This document shows positions 45,856-55,128 of a stretch of 64,000 bases of DNA, piece by piece. The notes beneath the pieces are model-generated. The model was not told where the DNA came from. It did no database searches and was given only the letters and a program-made list of their open reading frames with translations. Location of the stretch: NCBI RefSeq assembly GCF_030411995.1, contig NZ_JASNRC010000002.1, positions 372,001-436,000 of the forward strand. The letters are read 5' to 3'. Origin of the DNA: Massilia sp. YIM B02769 (lineage in GTDB: Bacteria > Pseudomonadota > Gammaproteobacteria > Burkholderiales > Burkholderiaceae_D). Within the stretch, counting starts at the first letter, position 1; every line of letters starts with the position of its first letter. A program made the position numbers and the translations under genes.

Positions 45856-45869
45856 TTGATCTATGTCAT
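45856..45869. promoter_or_regulatory. FNR/ANR-type box, imperfect
   Basis: TTGAT-CTAT-GTCAT matches the FNR/ANR consensus TTGAT-N4-ATCAA in the first half and at three positions of the second. It is centred about 105 bp before the LprI-like gene start and about 200 bp before the groES transcription start. Function uncertain. Confidence 0.35.
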
Positions 45870-45979
45870 TACCAGCCAAGAGTGCGGCGAGTAGCGCCGA
45901 ATCAATGCTAACCTCCGCGTTTATGCTTTTCGCCACACCTTCGCTGGACGCCTGCATGCATCGTGACGTCTGGCCCACT

Positions 45980-45993
45980 TTGATCCGGATCAA
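45980..45993. promoter_or_regulatory. Perfect FNR/FixK-type box upstream of groES
   Basis: TTGAT-CCGG-ATCAA is a perfect 14-bp palindrome matching the consensus of oxygen-responsive CRP/FNR-family regulators. Its centre lies about 73 bp upstream of the inferred groES transcription start, a position compatible with class I activation. Functional role inferred only from match and spacing. Confidence 0.55.
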
Positions 45994-46024
45994 CCAGGCA
46001 CAGCCAAATTCGCAACATGGCAAC

Positions 46025-46053
46025 TTGAAATGCCGAATTATCGTCCCTATAAT
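46025..46053 (+). promoter_or_regulatory. groESL promoter, overlapping sigma-70 and sigma-32-like elements
   Basis: TTGAAA (46025-46030) and a perfect TATAAT (46048-46053) are 17 bp apart, a near-consensus sigma-70 promoter. The same stretch reads CTTGAAA - 14 nt - CCCTATAA, close to the heat-shock sigma-32 pattern (CTTGAAA and CCCCAT-type box). The CIRCE operator begins at the last base of the -10 box. Confidence 0.85.
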
Positions 46054-46079
46054 TAGCACTCGTTAGTTGAGAGTGCTAA
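46053..46079. promoter_or_regulatory. CIRCE operator (HrcA site)
   Basis: A perfect TTAGCACTC - 9 nt - GAGTGCTAA inverted repeat overlaps the transcription start of groESL. It is the textbook CIRCE element bound by the repressor HrcA, whose activity depends on GroEL, giving feedback control. Confidence 0.97.
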
Positions 46080-46174
46080 CAACTCTTTCCCGCCGCAGCG
46101 TTCAGGTCCCACCGGGCGATGCGGCAACCAACGCAGATTAACAGCTAGTCCACACACTGAATAAGGAGTTTTGC

Positions 46175-46465
46175 ATGAACCTTCGCCCTCTGCACGATCG
46201 CGTTATCGTGAAGCGTCTCGACCAGGAAACCAAGACCGCCTCGGGTCTGATCATCCCTGATGCCGCGGCTGAAAAGCCAGACCAGGGCGAGATCCTGGCT
46301 GTCGGCGCCGGCAAGGTCCAGGACAACGGCCAGCTGCGCGCACTGGAAGTCAAGGTCGGCGACCGCGTCCTGTTCGGCAAGTACTCGGGCCAGGCCGTCA
46401 AGGTCGATGGTCAGGAACTGCTGGTGATGCGCGAAGAAGACATCATGGCCGTCCTGGTCTCGTAA
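46175..46465 (+). CDS. groES: Co-chaperonin GroES
   Basis: 96-residue lid of the GroEL chamber. It begins [20 protein letters not shown], has the mobile loop around [17 protein letters not shown], and ends [15 protein letters not shown]. Length and sequence are standard. An AAGGAG site precedes ATG 46175. It is followed after 43 bp by groEL and controlled by CIRCE. Confidence 0.98.
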   Translation: MNLRPLHDRVIVKRLDQETKTASGLIIPDAAAEKPDQGEILAVGAGKVQDNGQLRALEVKVGDRVLFGKYSGQAVKVDGQELLVMREEDIMAVLVS

Positions 46466-46493
46466 TCCTCCCCACAGAACATCTACCGAATAA

Positions 46494-48155
<1,662 letters not shown>

Positions 48156-48199
48156 TGCCCGGCGCCGGTTCGCCGGCGCTATGCTGTTGTATGCTGAAG

Positions 48200-48230
48200 G
48201 CCCGCGGGGTTTGCGCCCTGCGGGCTTTTT
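48200..48230 (+). terminator. Rho-independent terminator after groEL
   Basis: Stem GCCCGC / GCGGGC with additional inner pairing (GGGG / CCC), followed by five T residues, G and TTTT. An unrelated GCGCCGG-TTCG-CCGGCGC hairpin without T tract lies just upstream. Confidence 0.85.
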
Positions 48231-48246
48231 GTTTTAGGAGAATAGT

Positions 48247-48684
48247 TTGGTTACAGTAAATGCAGATGAACTCGAGGACGCGGTCCTGACCGTGTCGGAC
48301 CCGGACACCCCGGATGAGGGCTGGGTCTGCCTCGACACGGGCGCGGTGTACCTGCGTTCGGACGCGCTGGACGAGGAGCTGGCGCCGCTGCCGGAAGACA
48401 TCGACACCTCGAACCGCTATGTGCCGGTGCCGCGCGTGGGCAGCCTGGCGCTAGGGCTGGAGCTGGTGTTCGATTTCGCCGACGCCGCGCTGCCCGACAA
48501 TGCGGAACGCGTGCGCGCCATGTTCAAGCGCGCGGGCGGCTATCGTGAGTTCAGCGAGCTGGTCGAGCAGAAGGGGCTGAGCGGGCACTGGCATGTGTTC
48601 CGCGAAGCGCAGACGCGCGCGGTGCTGGGGGCCTGGTGCGAGCAGCATGGCCTGCAGCTTGCGGAAGCAGAACTGCCGAATTGA
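48247..48684 (+). CDS. UPF0158-family protein with TTG start
   Basis: 145 residues, acidic and soluble. It fits UPF0158: ELEDAVLTVSDPDTPDEGWVC, LDTGAVYLRSDALDEELAPLPEDI, YVPVPRVGSLALG and FREAQTRAVLGAWCEQHGL. Function unknown. TTG 48247 is the start because AGGAGA lies just upstream and no ATG in frame precedes the conserved part. The ribosome site is only a few bases past the groEL terminator, so weak read-through expression is possible. Confidence 0.82.
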   Translation: MVTVNADELEDAVLTVSDPDTPDEGWVCLDTGAVYLRSDALDEELAPLPEDIDTSNRYVPVPRVGSLALGLELVFDFADAALPDNAERVRAMFKRAGGYREFSELVEQKGLSGHWHVFREAQTRAVLGAWCEQHGLQLAEAELPN

Positions 48685-48692
48685 ACGATCGA

Positions 48693-48724
48693 GCCTGCAA
48701 GGTGTGCGCCTTGCAGGCTTGTTT
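48693..48724. terminator. Bidirectional terminator between convergent genes
   Basis: A perfect 10-bp stem GCCTGCAAGG / CCTTGCAGGC with a TGTGCG loop, followed by TTGTTTT. It serves the UPF0158 gene and, less well, the convergent DUF5329 gene. Confidence 0.88.
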
Positions 48725-49104
48725 TATTTCGGCGCGCGGTTGCGGAAGCGCTGCAGTTCTTCCTTCAGGTAGCTTGCGCTGGCGACGGGTTTGCCGCTGC
48801 CGCATTTCACCTGGTAGGGCTTGCCGCTCATGCTGCTTTCGGTGGCGGCCCTGGCGATGAAGGATTCGGCGTCGGTGACCAGTTTGCGTTTGACGAGGTA
48901 GTCGTATTTCTGCTGCAGGTGGCTGCGCGCCTCGGCGCCGGCGTGCCAGCTGCCGTTGCGGTCGAATTGGCAGCCGGGGGTGGCCACGTAGTCGAGCAGG
49001 TGGGCGATTTCGGCCTGGGCGCGGGGGTCGGGGGCGGCGTGGGCGGTGGTGTGCAGGGTCAAGGCCAGCAGCATGGCGCCGGCGAGTGGTCGTATGAACG
49101 TCAT
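48724..49104 (-). CDS. Secreted DUF5329 protein
   Basis: 126 residues. The signal peptide (MTFIRPLAGAMLLALTLHTTAHA without its tail) is followed by a DUF5329 domain with EIAHLLDYVATPGCQFDRNG, AEARSHLQQKYDYLVKRKLV and SGKPYQVKCGSGKPV. Two cysteines could form a disulfide. Function unknown. The gene starts 17 bp from a large palindromic element that must include or displace its promoter. Confidence 0.85.
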   Translation of the reverse strand: MTFIRPLAGAMLLALTLHTTAHAAPDPRAQAEIAHLLDYVATPGCQFDRNGSWHAGAEARSHLQQKYDYLVKRKLVTDAESFIARAATESSMSGKPYQVKCGSGKPVASASYLKEELQRFRNRAPK

Positions 49105-49120
49105 GCGATCTCCTGTTATC

Positions 49121-49335
49121 GGGGCTGTTGCCTGTCATGGTATCGGAATGCATCGTCCGCGTGGGCACAAGTGCCCACCCTACGGGATACGCTGCGTATC
49201 CGGGTTTCGTATGATCTCGCTGCCAACGGTGATCGCTCGGGTTTCATATGATCTCGCCGATAATGGTGACCGTAGGGTGGGCACCCGTGCCCACGCGGAT
49301 CATGCACACCATTAACAGAACAGGCAACAGCGCCC
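49121..49335. repeat. Long inverted-repeat element with GGGGCTGTTGCCTG ends, copy A
   Basis: About 215 bp. Outer ends are GGGGCTGTTGCCTG and CAGGCAACAGCGCCC. Next come ATGCATCGTCCGCGTGGGCAC and its near-inverse, then GTAGGGTGGGCAC-type inner ends. The core contains two diverged tandem copies of about 35 bp (GGGTTTCGTATGATCTCG and GGGTTTCATATGATCTCG). The same outer and middle ends recur at 61512. Confidence 0.88.
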
Positions 49336-49473
49336 ACCAAGCCTGCCGACCAAATACCAATTCATCCGCCAACCCACACAATCTGATCGCGTTACCGCAC
49401 TGAGCGCGCAACCTAACAGACGCGCCTATCATGCCGGCCTATGGTCTTCGATCCACCTTCAACCGGAGCGAAC

Positions 49474-50574
49474 ATGATCAAGGTCACTGGCTACGCGGCC
49501 AAGCACTCTTTCAGCCGCCTGAAACCCTACGAATTCGAACGTGACGACCCCAGCGCGCACGAGGTCGAAATCGACGTCCTGTACTGCGGCGTCTGCCACT
49601 CGGACATCCACCAGGTGAAAAACGAATGGTCGAACACGGTCTACCCCTGCGTGCCCGGCCACGAGATCGTCGGCCGCGTCACCAAGGTCGGCGCCGCCGT
49701 GAAGCGCCATGCCGTGGGCGACCTGGTCGGCGTGGGCTGCATGATCGACAGCTGCGGCACCTGCCCGGCCTGCCAGGACGGCGACCAGAACTACTGCGGC
49801 GGCCCGAACAGCTGGTTGGCCACCTACAACGGCCCGATGAAGCCGAAAGCGAAAGCCGGCGGCAAGAACATCTACGGCCGCGACAACACCTTCGGCGGCT
49901 ACTCGAACATCGTGGTCGTAAAGGAAGATTTCGTGCTGAAGATCCCGGCCAACCTGCGTCCCGAAGTGGCCGCACCGATCCTGTGCGCGGGCGTGACTAC
50001 GTGGTCGCCGCTGCGCCGCTGGGGCGTGAAGGCCGGCGACAAGGTCGGCGTGATCGGCATGGGCGGCCTCGGTCACATGGCGGCGAAACTGGCGAAAGCC
50101 CTGGGCGCCGAAGTCACCCTGTTCACCACCACCAAGGACAAGATCGAGGAAGCGCAGAAGCTGGGCTTCAAGGCCGTGCTGGAAAAGGACAAGGACGCCT
50201 TCGAGGAACTCGAAACAAGCTTCGACTTCATCCTCTCGACCGTGCCCGAGAAGCACGACCTGAACCCCTTCACCGCCCTGCTGAAACAGGACGCCGTGCT
50301 GTGCGTGGTCGGCGCGCTGGAACCGCTGGCGCCGCTGGACAACATGCAGCTGGCGCAGATGCGCCGCTCGGTGGCCGGCTCGCTGATCGGCAACCTGGCC
50401 GAGACCCAGGACGTGCTCGACTTCTGCGCCGAGCACAATATCGGACCGGAGATCGAGATGATCCGCATCCAGGACATCAACGACGCCTACAAGAAGGTCG
50501 AAAAGGGCGACGTGCGCTTCCGCTACGTGATCGACATGGCCTCGCTCAAGGAAGAGATCGCCGGCGAGGCCTGA
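49474..50574 (+). CDS. Zinc-dependent NAD(P)-alcohol/aldehyde dehydrogenase (YahK/CAD type)
   Basis: 366-residue medium-chain dehydrogenase. The catalytic zinc site includes Cys38 and His63-Glu64 (CGVCHSDIH, VPGHEIVG). The structural zinc cysteines are in DSCGTCPACQDGDQNYC. The cofactor site is VIGMGGLGHMAAKLAKALG. The sequence resembles YahK and cinnamyl-alcohol-type reductases, NADPH-dependent aldehyde reductases with broad specificity. The ATG at 49474 follows CGGAGCGAAC; an 11-residue extension from 49441 is rejected. Confidence 0.93.
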   Translation: MIKVTGYAAKHSFSRLKPYEFERDDPSAHEVEIDVLYCGVCHSDIHQVKNEWSNTVYPCVPGHEIVGRVTKVGAAVKRHAVGDLVGVGCMIDSCGTCPACQDGDQNYCGGPNSWLATYNGPMKPKAKAGGKNIYGRDNTFGGYSNIVVVKEDFVLKIPANLRPEVAAPILCAGVTTWSPLRRWGVKAGDKVGVIGMGGLGHMAAKLAKALGAEVTLFTTTKDKIEEAQKLGFKAVLEKDKDAFEELETSFDFILSTVPEKHDLNPFTALLKQDAVLCVVGALEPLAPLDNMQLAQMRRSVAGSLIGNLAETQDVLDFCAEHNIGPEIEMIRIQDINDAYKKVEKGDVRFRYVIDMASLKEEIAGEA

Positions 50575-50595
50575 GTCTTCAGCTGATCGCCGGCG

Positions 50596-52212
50596 TCAAG
50601 CCAGCAAGGGACGCAGCGGCTGGGCGGCACGGGCACCACGGCCCTGCTGCGGCGGCTGCGCGTTGTCGCTCAGCTTGAACACGCTGACCGCCTCCAGCAG
50701 CTGGCCGGCCTGCTCGTGCATCGCGTTCGACGCGGCCGCCGCCTGCTCGACCAGGGCGGCGTTCTGCTGGGTCACCTGGTCCATCTGCGTGATGGCCTCG
50801 TTGATCTGGCCGATGCCGACCGTCTGCTCGCCGGTGGCGGCGGTGATCTCGCCGATGATGTCGGTCACGCGCTGCACGCTGCCGACGATTTCCGTCATGG
50901 TGGCGCCGGCCTGGTCGACCAGGCGCGCGCCATCGTCGACCTTGGTCACCGAGTCGTCGATCAGGTCCTTGATTTCCTTGGCCGCATTCGCCGAGCGGTG
51001 CGCCAGGTTGCGCACTTCGGTGGCCACCACGGCAAAGCCGCGGCCCTGCTCGCCGGCGCGCGCCGCTTCCACGGCCGCGTTCAGCGCCAGGATGTTCGTC
51101 TGGAAGGCGATGCTGTCGATCACGCCGATGATGTCGGCGATCTTTTTCGACGATTCGTTGATCGACGCCATGGTCTGCACCACCTGTTCCACTACTACGC
51201 CGCCGCGTCCCGCCACTTCGCTGGCCGAGATCGCCAGCATGCTGGCCTGGCGCGCATTGTCGGCGTTCTGGGAGACGGTCGAATTCAGTTCTTCCATCGA
51301 GCTGGCCGTTTCCTCCAGCGAGCTGGCCTGCTGCTCGGTACGCGACGACAGATCGAGGTTGCCGGCCGCGATTTCCGACGAGGCGGTAGCGATCGCATGC
51401 GAGCCGCCGCGGATCTCGGTCACCAGGCCGTGCAACTTGGCATTCATGTCGGCCAGCGTGTCTTGCAGCACGCCGATCTCGTCCTTCGTACAGGCTTCGC
51501 TGCGGCTGGTCAGGTCGCCGGCGGCCACGCGCCGGGCCAGCGCCACGGCCGACTGCACCGGACGGGTGATCGAACGGGTCAGCCACCAGGCGCACAGGCT
51601 GCCGAAGGCCACGCTGAGGGCGCCCAGCAGCAGCATGGTGCGGCGGCTGTCGTTGCGGGTGAAGCGGATTTCGTCACGCAGGTCGTCGACCTGCTTGCGC
51701 TGCAGCGCTACCAGGGCCTGGATATTCGCCTGGTAGGCCTGGGCCGCCGGAATGTAGACCTTGTCGTGGACCTGCATGGCTTCTTCCACCTTGCCTTCGC
51801 TCTTCAGGCGCACGGCTTCCTTGCGTCCGCCGGCATAACCGTCGCGCAGCGCCATCATCTTCTCGAAGATCGCCTTTTCTTCCGGCGTGGTGAGAAGCGC
51901 CTCGACGTCTCTCAGGTAACCCGTGGCCTTGGCATTCGTTTCTTCGATGTTCCTGGCAAAGAAATCGGTCAGCGAAGGATCGCTGCTCTTGATGATGGCC
52001 GAGGTACGGATCACGGCCACGGCAATGTTGCTGGCCCAGTCGCCGATCAGGCGCTCCTTCTTGATGGGTTGGGCCAGCATCTGCTCGGCGGCTTCGGCCA
52101 CGGTGTTGAGTTTGACGATACTGATGGCCGTGACCAGGATGGACAGGGCCAGGACAAGGGCAAAACCGAGCGCCAGACGGTGCCCGATTTTCATATTCGA
52201 TAAGAATGTCAT
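50596..52212 (-). CDS. Methyl-accepting chemotaxis protein
   Basis: 538-residue chemoreceptor: first transmembrane helix around residues 10-30 ([17 protein letters not shown]), a four-helix-bundle periplasmic sensor domain (residues 35-190), second helix near 195-215, a HAMP domain ([19 protein letters not shown]) and the cytoplasmic signalling hairpin with tip [19 protein letters not shown]. There is no C-terminal CheR-tether pentapeptide. The ligand is unknown and no che genes are adjacent. The start is uncertain among 52245, 52212 and 52194, with no strong ribosome site. Confidence 0.94.
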   Translation of the reverse strand: MTFLSNMKIGHRLALGFALVLALSILVTAISIVKLNTVAEAAEQMLAQPIKKERLIGDWASNIAVAVIRTSAIIKSSDPSLTDFFARNIEETNAKATGYLRDVEALLTTPEEKAIFEKMMALRDGYAGGRKEAVRLKSEGKVEEAMQVHDKVYIPAAQAYQANIQALVALQRKQVDDLRDEIRFTRNDSRRTMLLLGALSVAFGSLCAWWLTRSITRPVQSAVALARRVAAGDLTSRSEACTKDEIGVLQDTLADMNAKLHGLVTEIRGGSHAIATASSEIAAGNLDLSSRTEQQASSLEETASSMEELNSTVSQNADNARQASMLAISASEVAGRGGVVVEQVVQTMASINESSKKIADIIGVIDSIAFQTNILALNAAVEAARAGEQGRGFAVVATEVRNLAHRSANAAKEIKDLIDDSVTKVDDGARLVDQAGATMTEIVGSVQRVTDIIGEITAATGEQTVGIGQINEAITQMDQVTQQNAALVEQAAAASNAMHEQAGQLLEAVSVFKLSDNAQPPQQGRGARAAQPLRPLLA

Positions 52213-52439
52213 AGGAGAAAAGATTCCAAGAAGGCCACACGGCATGTGCTCTGTGCGATATCAGGAATATCAATTGTTGGGGTCAATTCCATCAATTTTA
52301 CGCATGAATTCATTTGTTGGCTTACGGCAACAATTGGTGAGAATTGCTTATGCTGCAAAACTCACGCGCCTACGCCGGCATTTGTCCATGGTCCACACAT
52401 CGGCTAGTATGGCCCCACGTTTTTTGACAAGGTTCGATC

Positions 52440-52913
52440 ATGATTGCACGCGGCTCCCTGTCCGCCCCTTCCCGTTTATTCAGCGCTTGCGTCCTTGCCG
52501 CTGCCGCCCTGGCCGGCTGCAAGGACAAGCAGGAACCGCCGCCGGCGCCGCCCGCCCCGCCGAAGGTGGAGAAGCCGGCCGAGCCGATCGTGACGCTCGA
52601 CCAGGCCACAGCGGCCTTGCTGGCCCTGCCCGAGGTGAAGGAATGGTCGCGCGACATCGAGAAGCGCTCGCACGGCAAGGCGCATGGGGCGATCATCGAA
52701 GACGACCCCAAGCCGCGCACGCTCAACGGGCGGCAGTACTGGCAGCTGAGTTTTGTCGAGAACCGCGCCGACCGGGTGCTGCGGCGCGAGAGTTTCCTGG
52801 TGGCCCAGACGGGGAATGACATCCTGGTAGAAGATGCCGAGAACGACACGGTGATGTCGCTGGACGATTGGCGGCGCGGGGTACACAAGATCCGGCTGAA
52901 GTCGGCGGATTGA
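52440..52913 (+). CDS. Lipoprotein of unknown function
   Basis: 157 residues. Lipobox LAGC with Cys27 is followed by a proline-rich tether (KDKQEPPPAPPAPPKVEKP) and a small globular domain (VTLDQATAALLALPEVKEW, NGRQYWQLSFVENRADRVLR, MSLDDWRRGVHKIR). The globular part looks like a small alpha/beta fold, but no family is recognised. It is divergent from the chemoreceptor gene and ends just before a repeat-rich gap. Confidence 0.78.
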   Translation: MIARGSLSAPSRLFSACVLAAAALAGCKDKQEPPPAPPAPPKVEKPAEPIVTLDQATAALLALPEVKEWSRDIEKRSHGKAHGAIIEDDPKPRTLNGRQYWQLSFVENRADRVLRRESFLVAQTGNDILVEDAENDTVMSLDDWRRGVHKIRLKSAD

Positions 52914-53067
52914 AGCCTCCAGTCCAGCACGATTGAGCTGAATCAAACTCGGCGGGTAGGTGCGGATTATCTTGGGGGTGCTGCCGGCCGATTCACCAGC
53001 GTTTCGCGGTAGACGCGTGGTGACTCCTCCCACGGTCGGCGGCACCTTCTTCCGTATGTCGGGGCGC

Positions 53068-53145
53068 GGGGATGGTGGTTGGGGATGGTGGTTGGGAATG
53101 GTGGTTGGGGATGGTGGTTGGGGATGGTGGTTGGGGATGGTGGGT
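53068..53145 (+). repeat. G-rich 13-bp tandem repeat (TGGTTGGGGATGG)
   Basis: Five consecutive 13-bp units of TGGTTGGGGATGG, one with GGGAATGG, plus a partial unit on the left, on the plus strand. The last unit runs into the GGTGGGTT hairpin element. Each unit has three G-runs of two to four, so the array could form G-quadruplexes in single-stranded DNA or RNA. It is probably formed by slippage from the neighbouring element. Confidence 0.92.
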
Positions 53146-53252
53146 TCAAGAACCCACCCTACGAACAGCACGCTACCGGGATGTGGTTAGGAATGGTGGG
53201 TTCGAGAACCCACCCTACGACCGCAGATGTAGGGTGGGTTCTTGAACCCACC
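53130..53252. repeat. Cluster of GTAGGGTGGGTT hairpin units
   Basis: Three hairpins in a row: GGTGGGTTCAAGAACCCACC with CCTACG, GGTGGGTTCGAGAACCCACC with CCTACG, and GTAGGGTGGGTTCTTGAACC with CACC in opposite orientation. They match the right arm of the element at 31396. With the tandem repeat they fill the 352-bp gap between two convergent genes. Confidence 0.88.
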
Positions 53253-53265
53253 AGATTCCAGGTCC

Positions 53266-55128
53266 CTAACTTCCCATGTGTGAAATCAACAAGCGCCCCA
53301 CTTCCGACTGCGCCGCTTCCTTCTCGCGCCCATTGTGCGCATCAATCGATAAGCCCACCGCCATGATATCGATGAGCAGCAACTGCAGGATCCGCGAAAT
53401 CATCGACAGGAAGCTGGTGCTGTCCTCGGCATGGTCCACCGCCAGGCACACGGTCGCCCTGCGCGCCAACGGCGACTGTCCGCTGCCGATCGCAATCACG
53501 TCCGCCCCGGCCGCACGCGCGATGTCCACCGCGCGCAGCAGCTCCGGCAACTGCCCCGACTTCGAGATCGCAATCACCACGTCGCCCGGCCCCAGCAAAT
53601 CCGCCGCCAGCGCGAACAAATGCGCGTCGCCGTACAGCGCGGTTGGAATCCGGAAGCGGAAGAACTTGTGCTGCCCATCCAGCGCCACCACGCGCGAATT
53701 CCCGAGCGCGTAGAACTCGACCCGCCTGGCCTTGCTCACCAGCTCGATGGCGCGGTCGAGCGAGCGCACGTCCAGCTGGTCGCGGAATTTCAAAATGGCC
53801 GACACCGTGTTGTCGATCACCTTGGCCGACAGGTCATGCGTGCTGTCGCTGTTGCGCACCTGGCTGTGGCGCACCGGAATGGCGCCGGTCAGGCTGCTGG
53901 CGAACTTCAGCTTGAAATCGGCCAGCCCCAAAAAGCCGAGCGAACGGCAGAAGCGGATCACGGTCGGCTGGCTCACTTCGGCCAGGCGCGCGATGTCCGC
54001 GATCGGTTCGTTCAGCACCAGGCGCGGCTGCTCCAGCACCAGGGCGGCGACGCGCCCCTCGGCCGGCGTGAGTTCCTGCCGCAGGTGCTTGATGCGCTCC
54101 ATCAGCGTGTTGGCGCCGCTGCGGCCGCGCAGGTGTTCCGACAAAATCGTCGCCACGCCGTGGAAGGCCGGATTCGGCGTGGTGATGACGTAGGTGGGAA
54201 TGCTCGACAAATAGCTTGAAAAGCGGCCCTTGGCCTCGAAGCGCGCACGGAAGGGAGAGTGCATGAACCACTCGCCCATCCGCGGCACGATGCCGCCGCC
54301 GATGTACACGCCGCCGAATGCGCCCAGCGTCACCGCCAGGTTGGCGGCGGCCCCGCCCAGCATGCCGCAAAAGACTTCCAGCACCTCGAAGCAGAGCGCA
54401 TCGCCCTCGTCCAGGGCGCCGGCGATGATGCGGGCCGCGCTGCGCGCCGGCGCATCCTGGATGCCGTTGCGCTGTGCGAGCGCGCGGTAGGTCAGCTCCA
54501 TGCCCGGCCCCGAGATCAGGCGCTCGTTCGACACGTGCTGCCACTCGCGCCAGGCGAACTGCAGGATCGCGAACTCGCGCTCGTCGCTTGGCGCGAAGTT
54601 CATGTGGCCGCCCTCGCTGCCGAGGGTGACGAAACCGTCGGCGGTCGGGATCACGCCCGACACACCGAGACCGGTGCCCGGCCCCAGCACGCCGATCACC
54701 GCGTTCGATGCGGGCGCGCCGCCACCCACTTGCAGCAGGTCGTTCGGCGCCAGCACCGGAATCGCCATGGCCAGCGCCGTGAAGTCGTTCACCACCAGCA
54801 GCGTCGACAGGCCCAGCTCGCGCCGCAGCGCCTCGGTCGAGAATTCCCAGGCGCGGTTGGTCATGCGCACCTGGTCGCCGTTGACGGGATTGGCCACCGC
54901 AAAGGCGGCGTGGTGCAGGGTCAGGTCCGCATGCTCGCGCAGGTAGTGCTGCAAAAGCGGCACGATGCCGTCGAAATCCTCGCAGCGCAGCACCGCCACC
55001 GAACGGAAGGTGCCCGGTGCCGTCTGCAAGGCGAAGCGCGCGTGCGTTGCGCCGATGTCGGCCAGCAGGCGCGGGCCATCGGCAAACGCGGTGCGCGCGA
55101 ACTTTTCTGGCTCGTGCCCGCCCCCCAT
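53266..55128 (-). CDS. Bifunctional glucokinase / RpiR-type regulator fusion
   Basis: 620 residues. Residues 1-330 are a bacterial glucokinase: phosphate-binding LLADIGATHARFAL (from residue 21), VLGPGTGLGVSG and GSEGGHMNF. Residues 342 onward are an RpiR-family regulator with a helix-turn-helix (PIADIARLAEVSQPTVIRFCRSLGFLGLADF) and a SIS sugar-phosphate-binding domain (VEFYALGNSRVVALD, VVIAISKSGQLPELL). It should phosphorylate glucose and sense a sugar phosphate in one chain; such fusions are known in Burkholderia relatives. The ATG at 55128 overlaps the alpha-glucosidase TGA by 1 bp, implying coupling. Confidence 0.93.
   Translation of the reverse strand: MGGGHEPEKFARTAFADGPRLLADIGATHARFALQTAPGTFRSVAVLRCEDFDGIVPLLQHYLREHADLTLHHAAFAVANPVNGDQVRMTNRAWEFSTEALRRELGLSTLLVVNDFTALAMAIPVLAPNDLLQVGGGAPASNAVIGVLGPGTGLGVSGVIPTADGFVTLGSEGGHMNFAPSDEREFAILQFAWREWQHVSNERLISGPGMELTYRALAQRNGIQDAPARSAARIIAGALDEGDALCFEVLEVFCGMLGGAAANLAVTLGAFGGVYIGGGIVPRMGEWFMHSPFRARFEAKGRFSSYLSSIPTYVITTPNPAFHGVATILSEHLRGRSGANTLMERIKHLRQELTPAEGRVAALVLEQPRLVLNEPIADIARLAEVSQPTVIRFCRSLGFLGLADFKLKFASSLTGAIPVRHSQVRNSDSTHDLSAKVIDNTVSAILKFRDQLDVRSLDRAIELVSKARRVEFYALGNSRVVALDGQHKFFRFRIPTALYGDAHLFALAADLLGPGDVVIAISKSGQLPELLRAVDIARAAGADVIAIGSGQSPLARRATVCLAVDHAEDSTSFLSMISRILQLLLIDIMAVGLSIDAHNGREKEAAQSEVGRLLISHMGS

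Larger units (their letters stand above)
45758..46024. other. Intergenic region upstream of groES and of the LprI-like gene
   Basis: No gene is supported here; short open frames lack ribosome sites and codon bias. The stretch holds two FNR/ANR-type boxes, listed separately (45856-45869 and 45980-45993). The groES promoter begins at 46025. Confidence 0.6.

Noticed and set aside
45863..46066. Short plus-strand frame upstream of groES
   Set aside because: No ribosome site, and it overlaps the FNR-type box, promoter and CIRCE operator.
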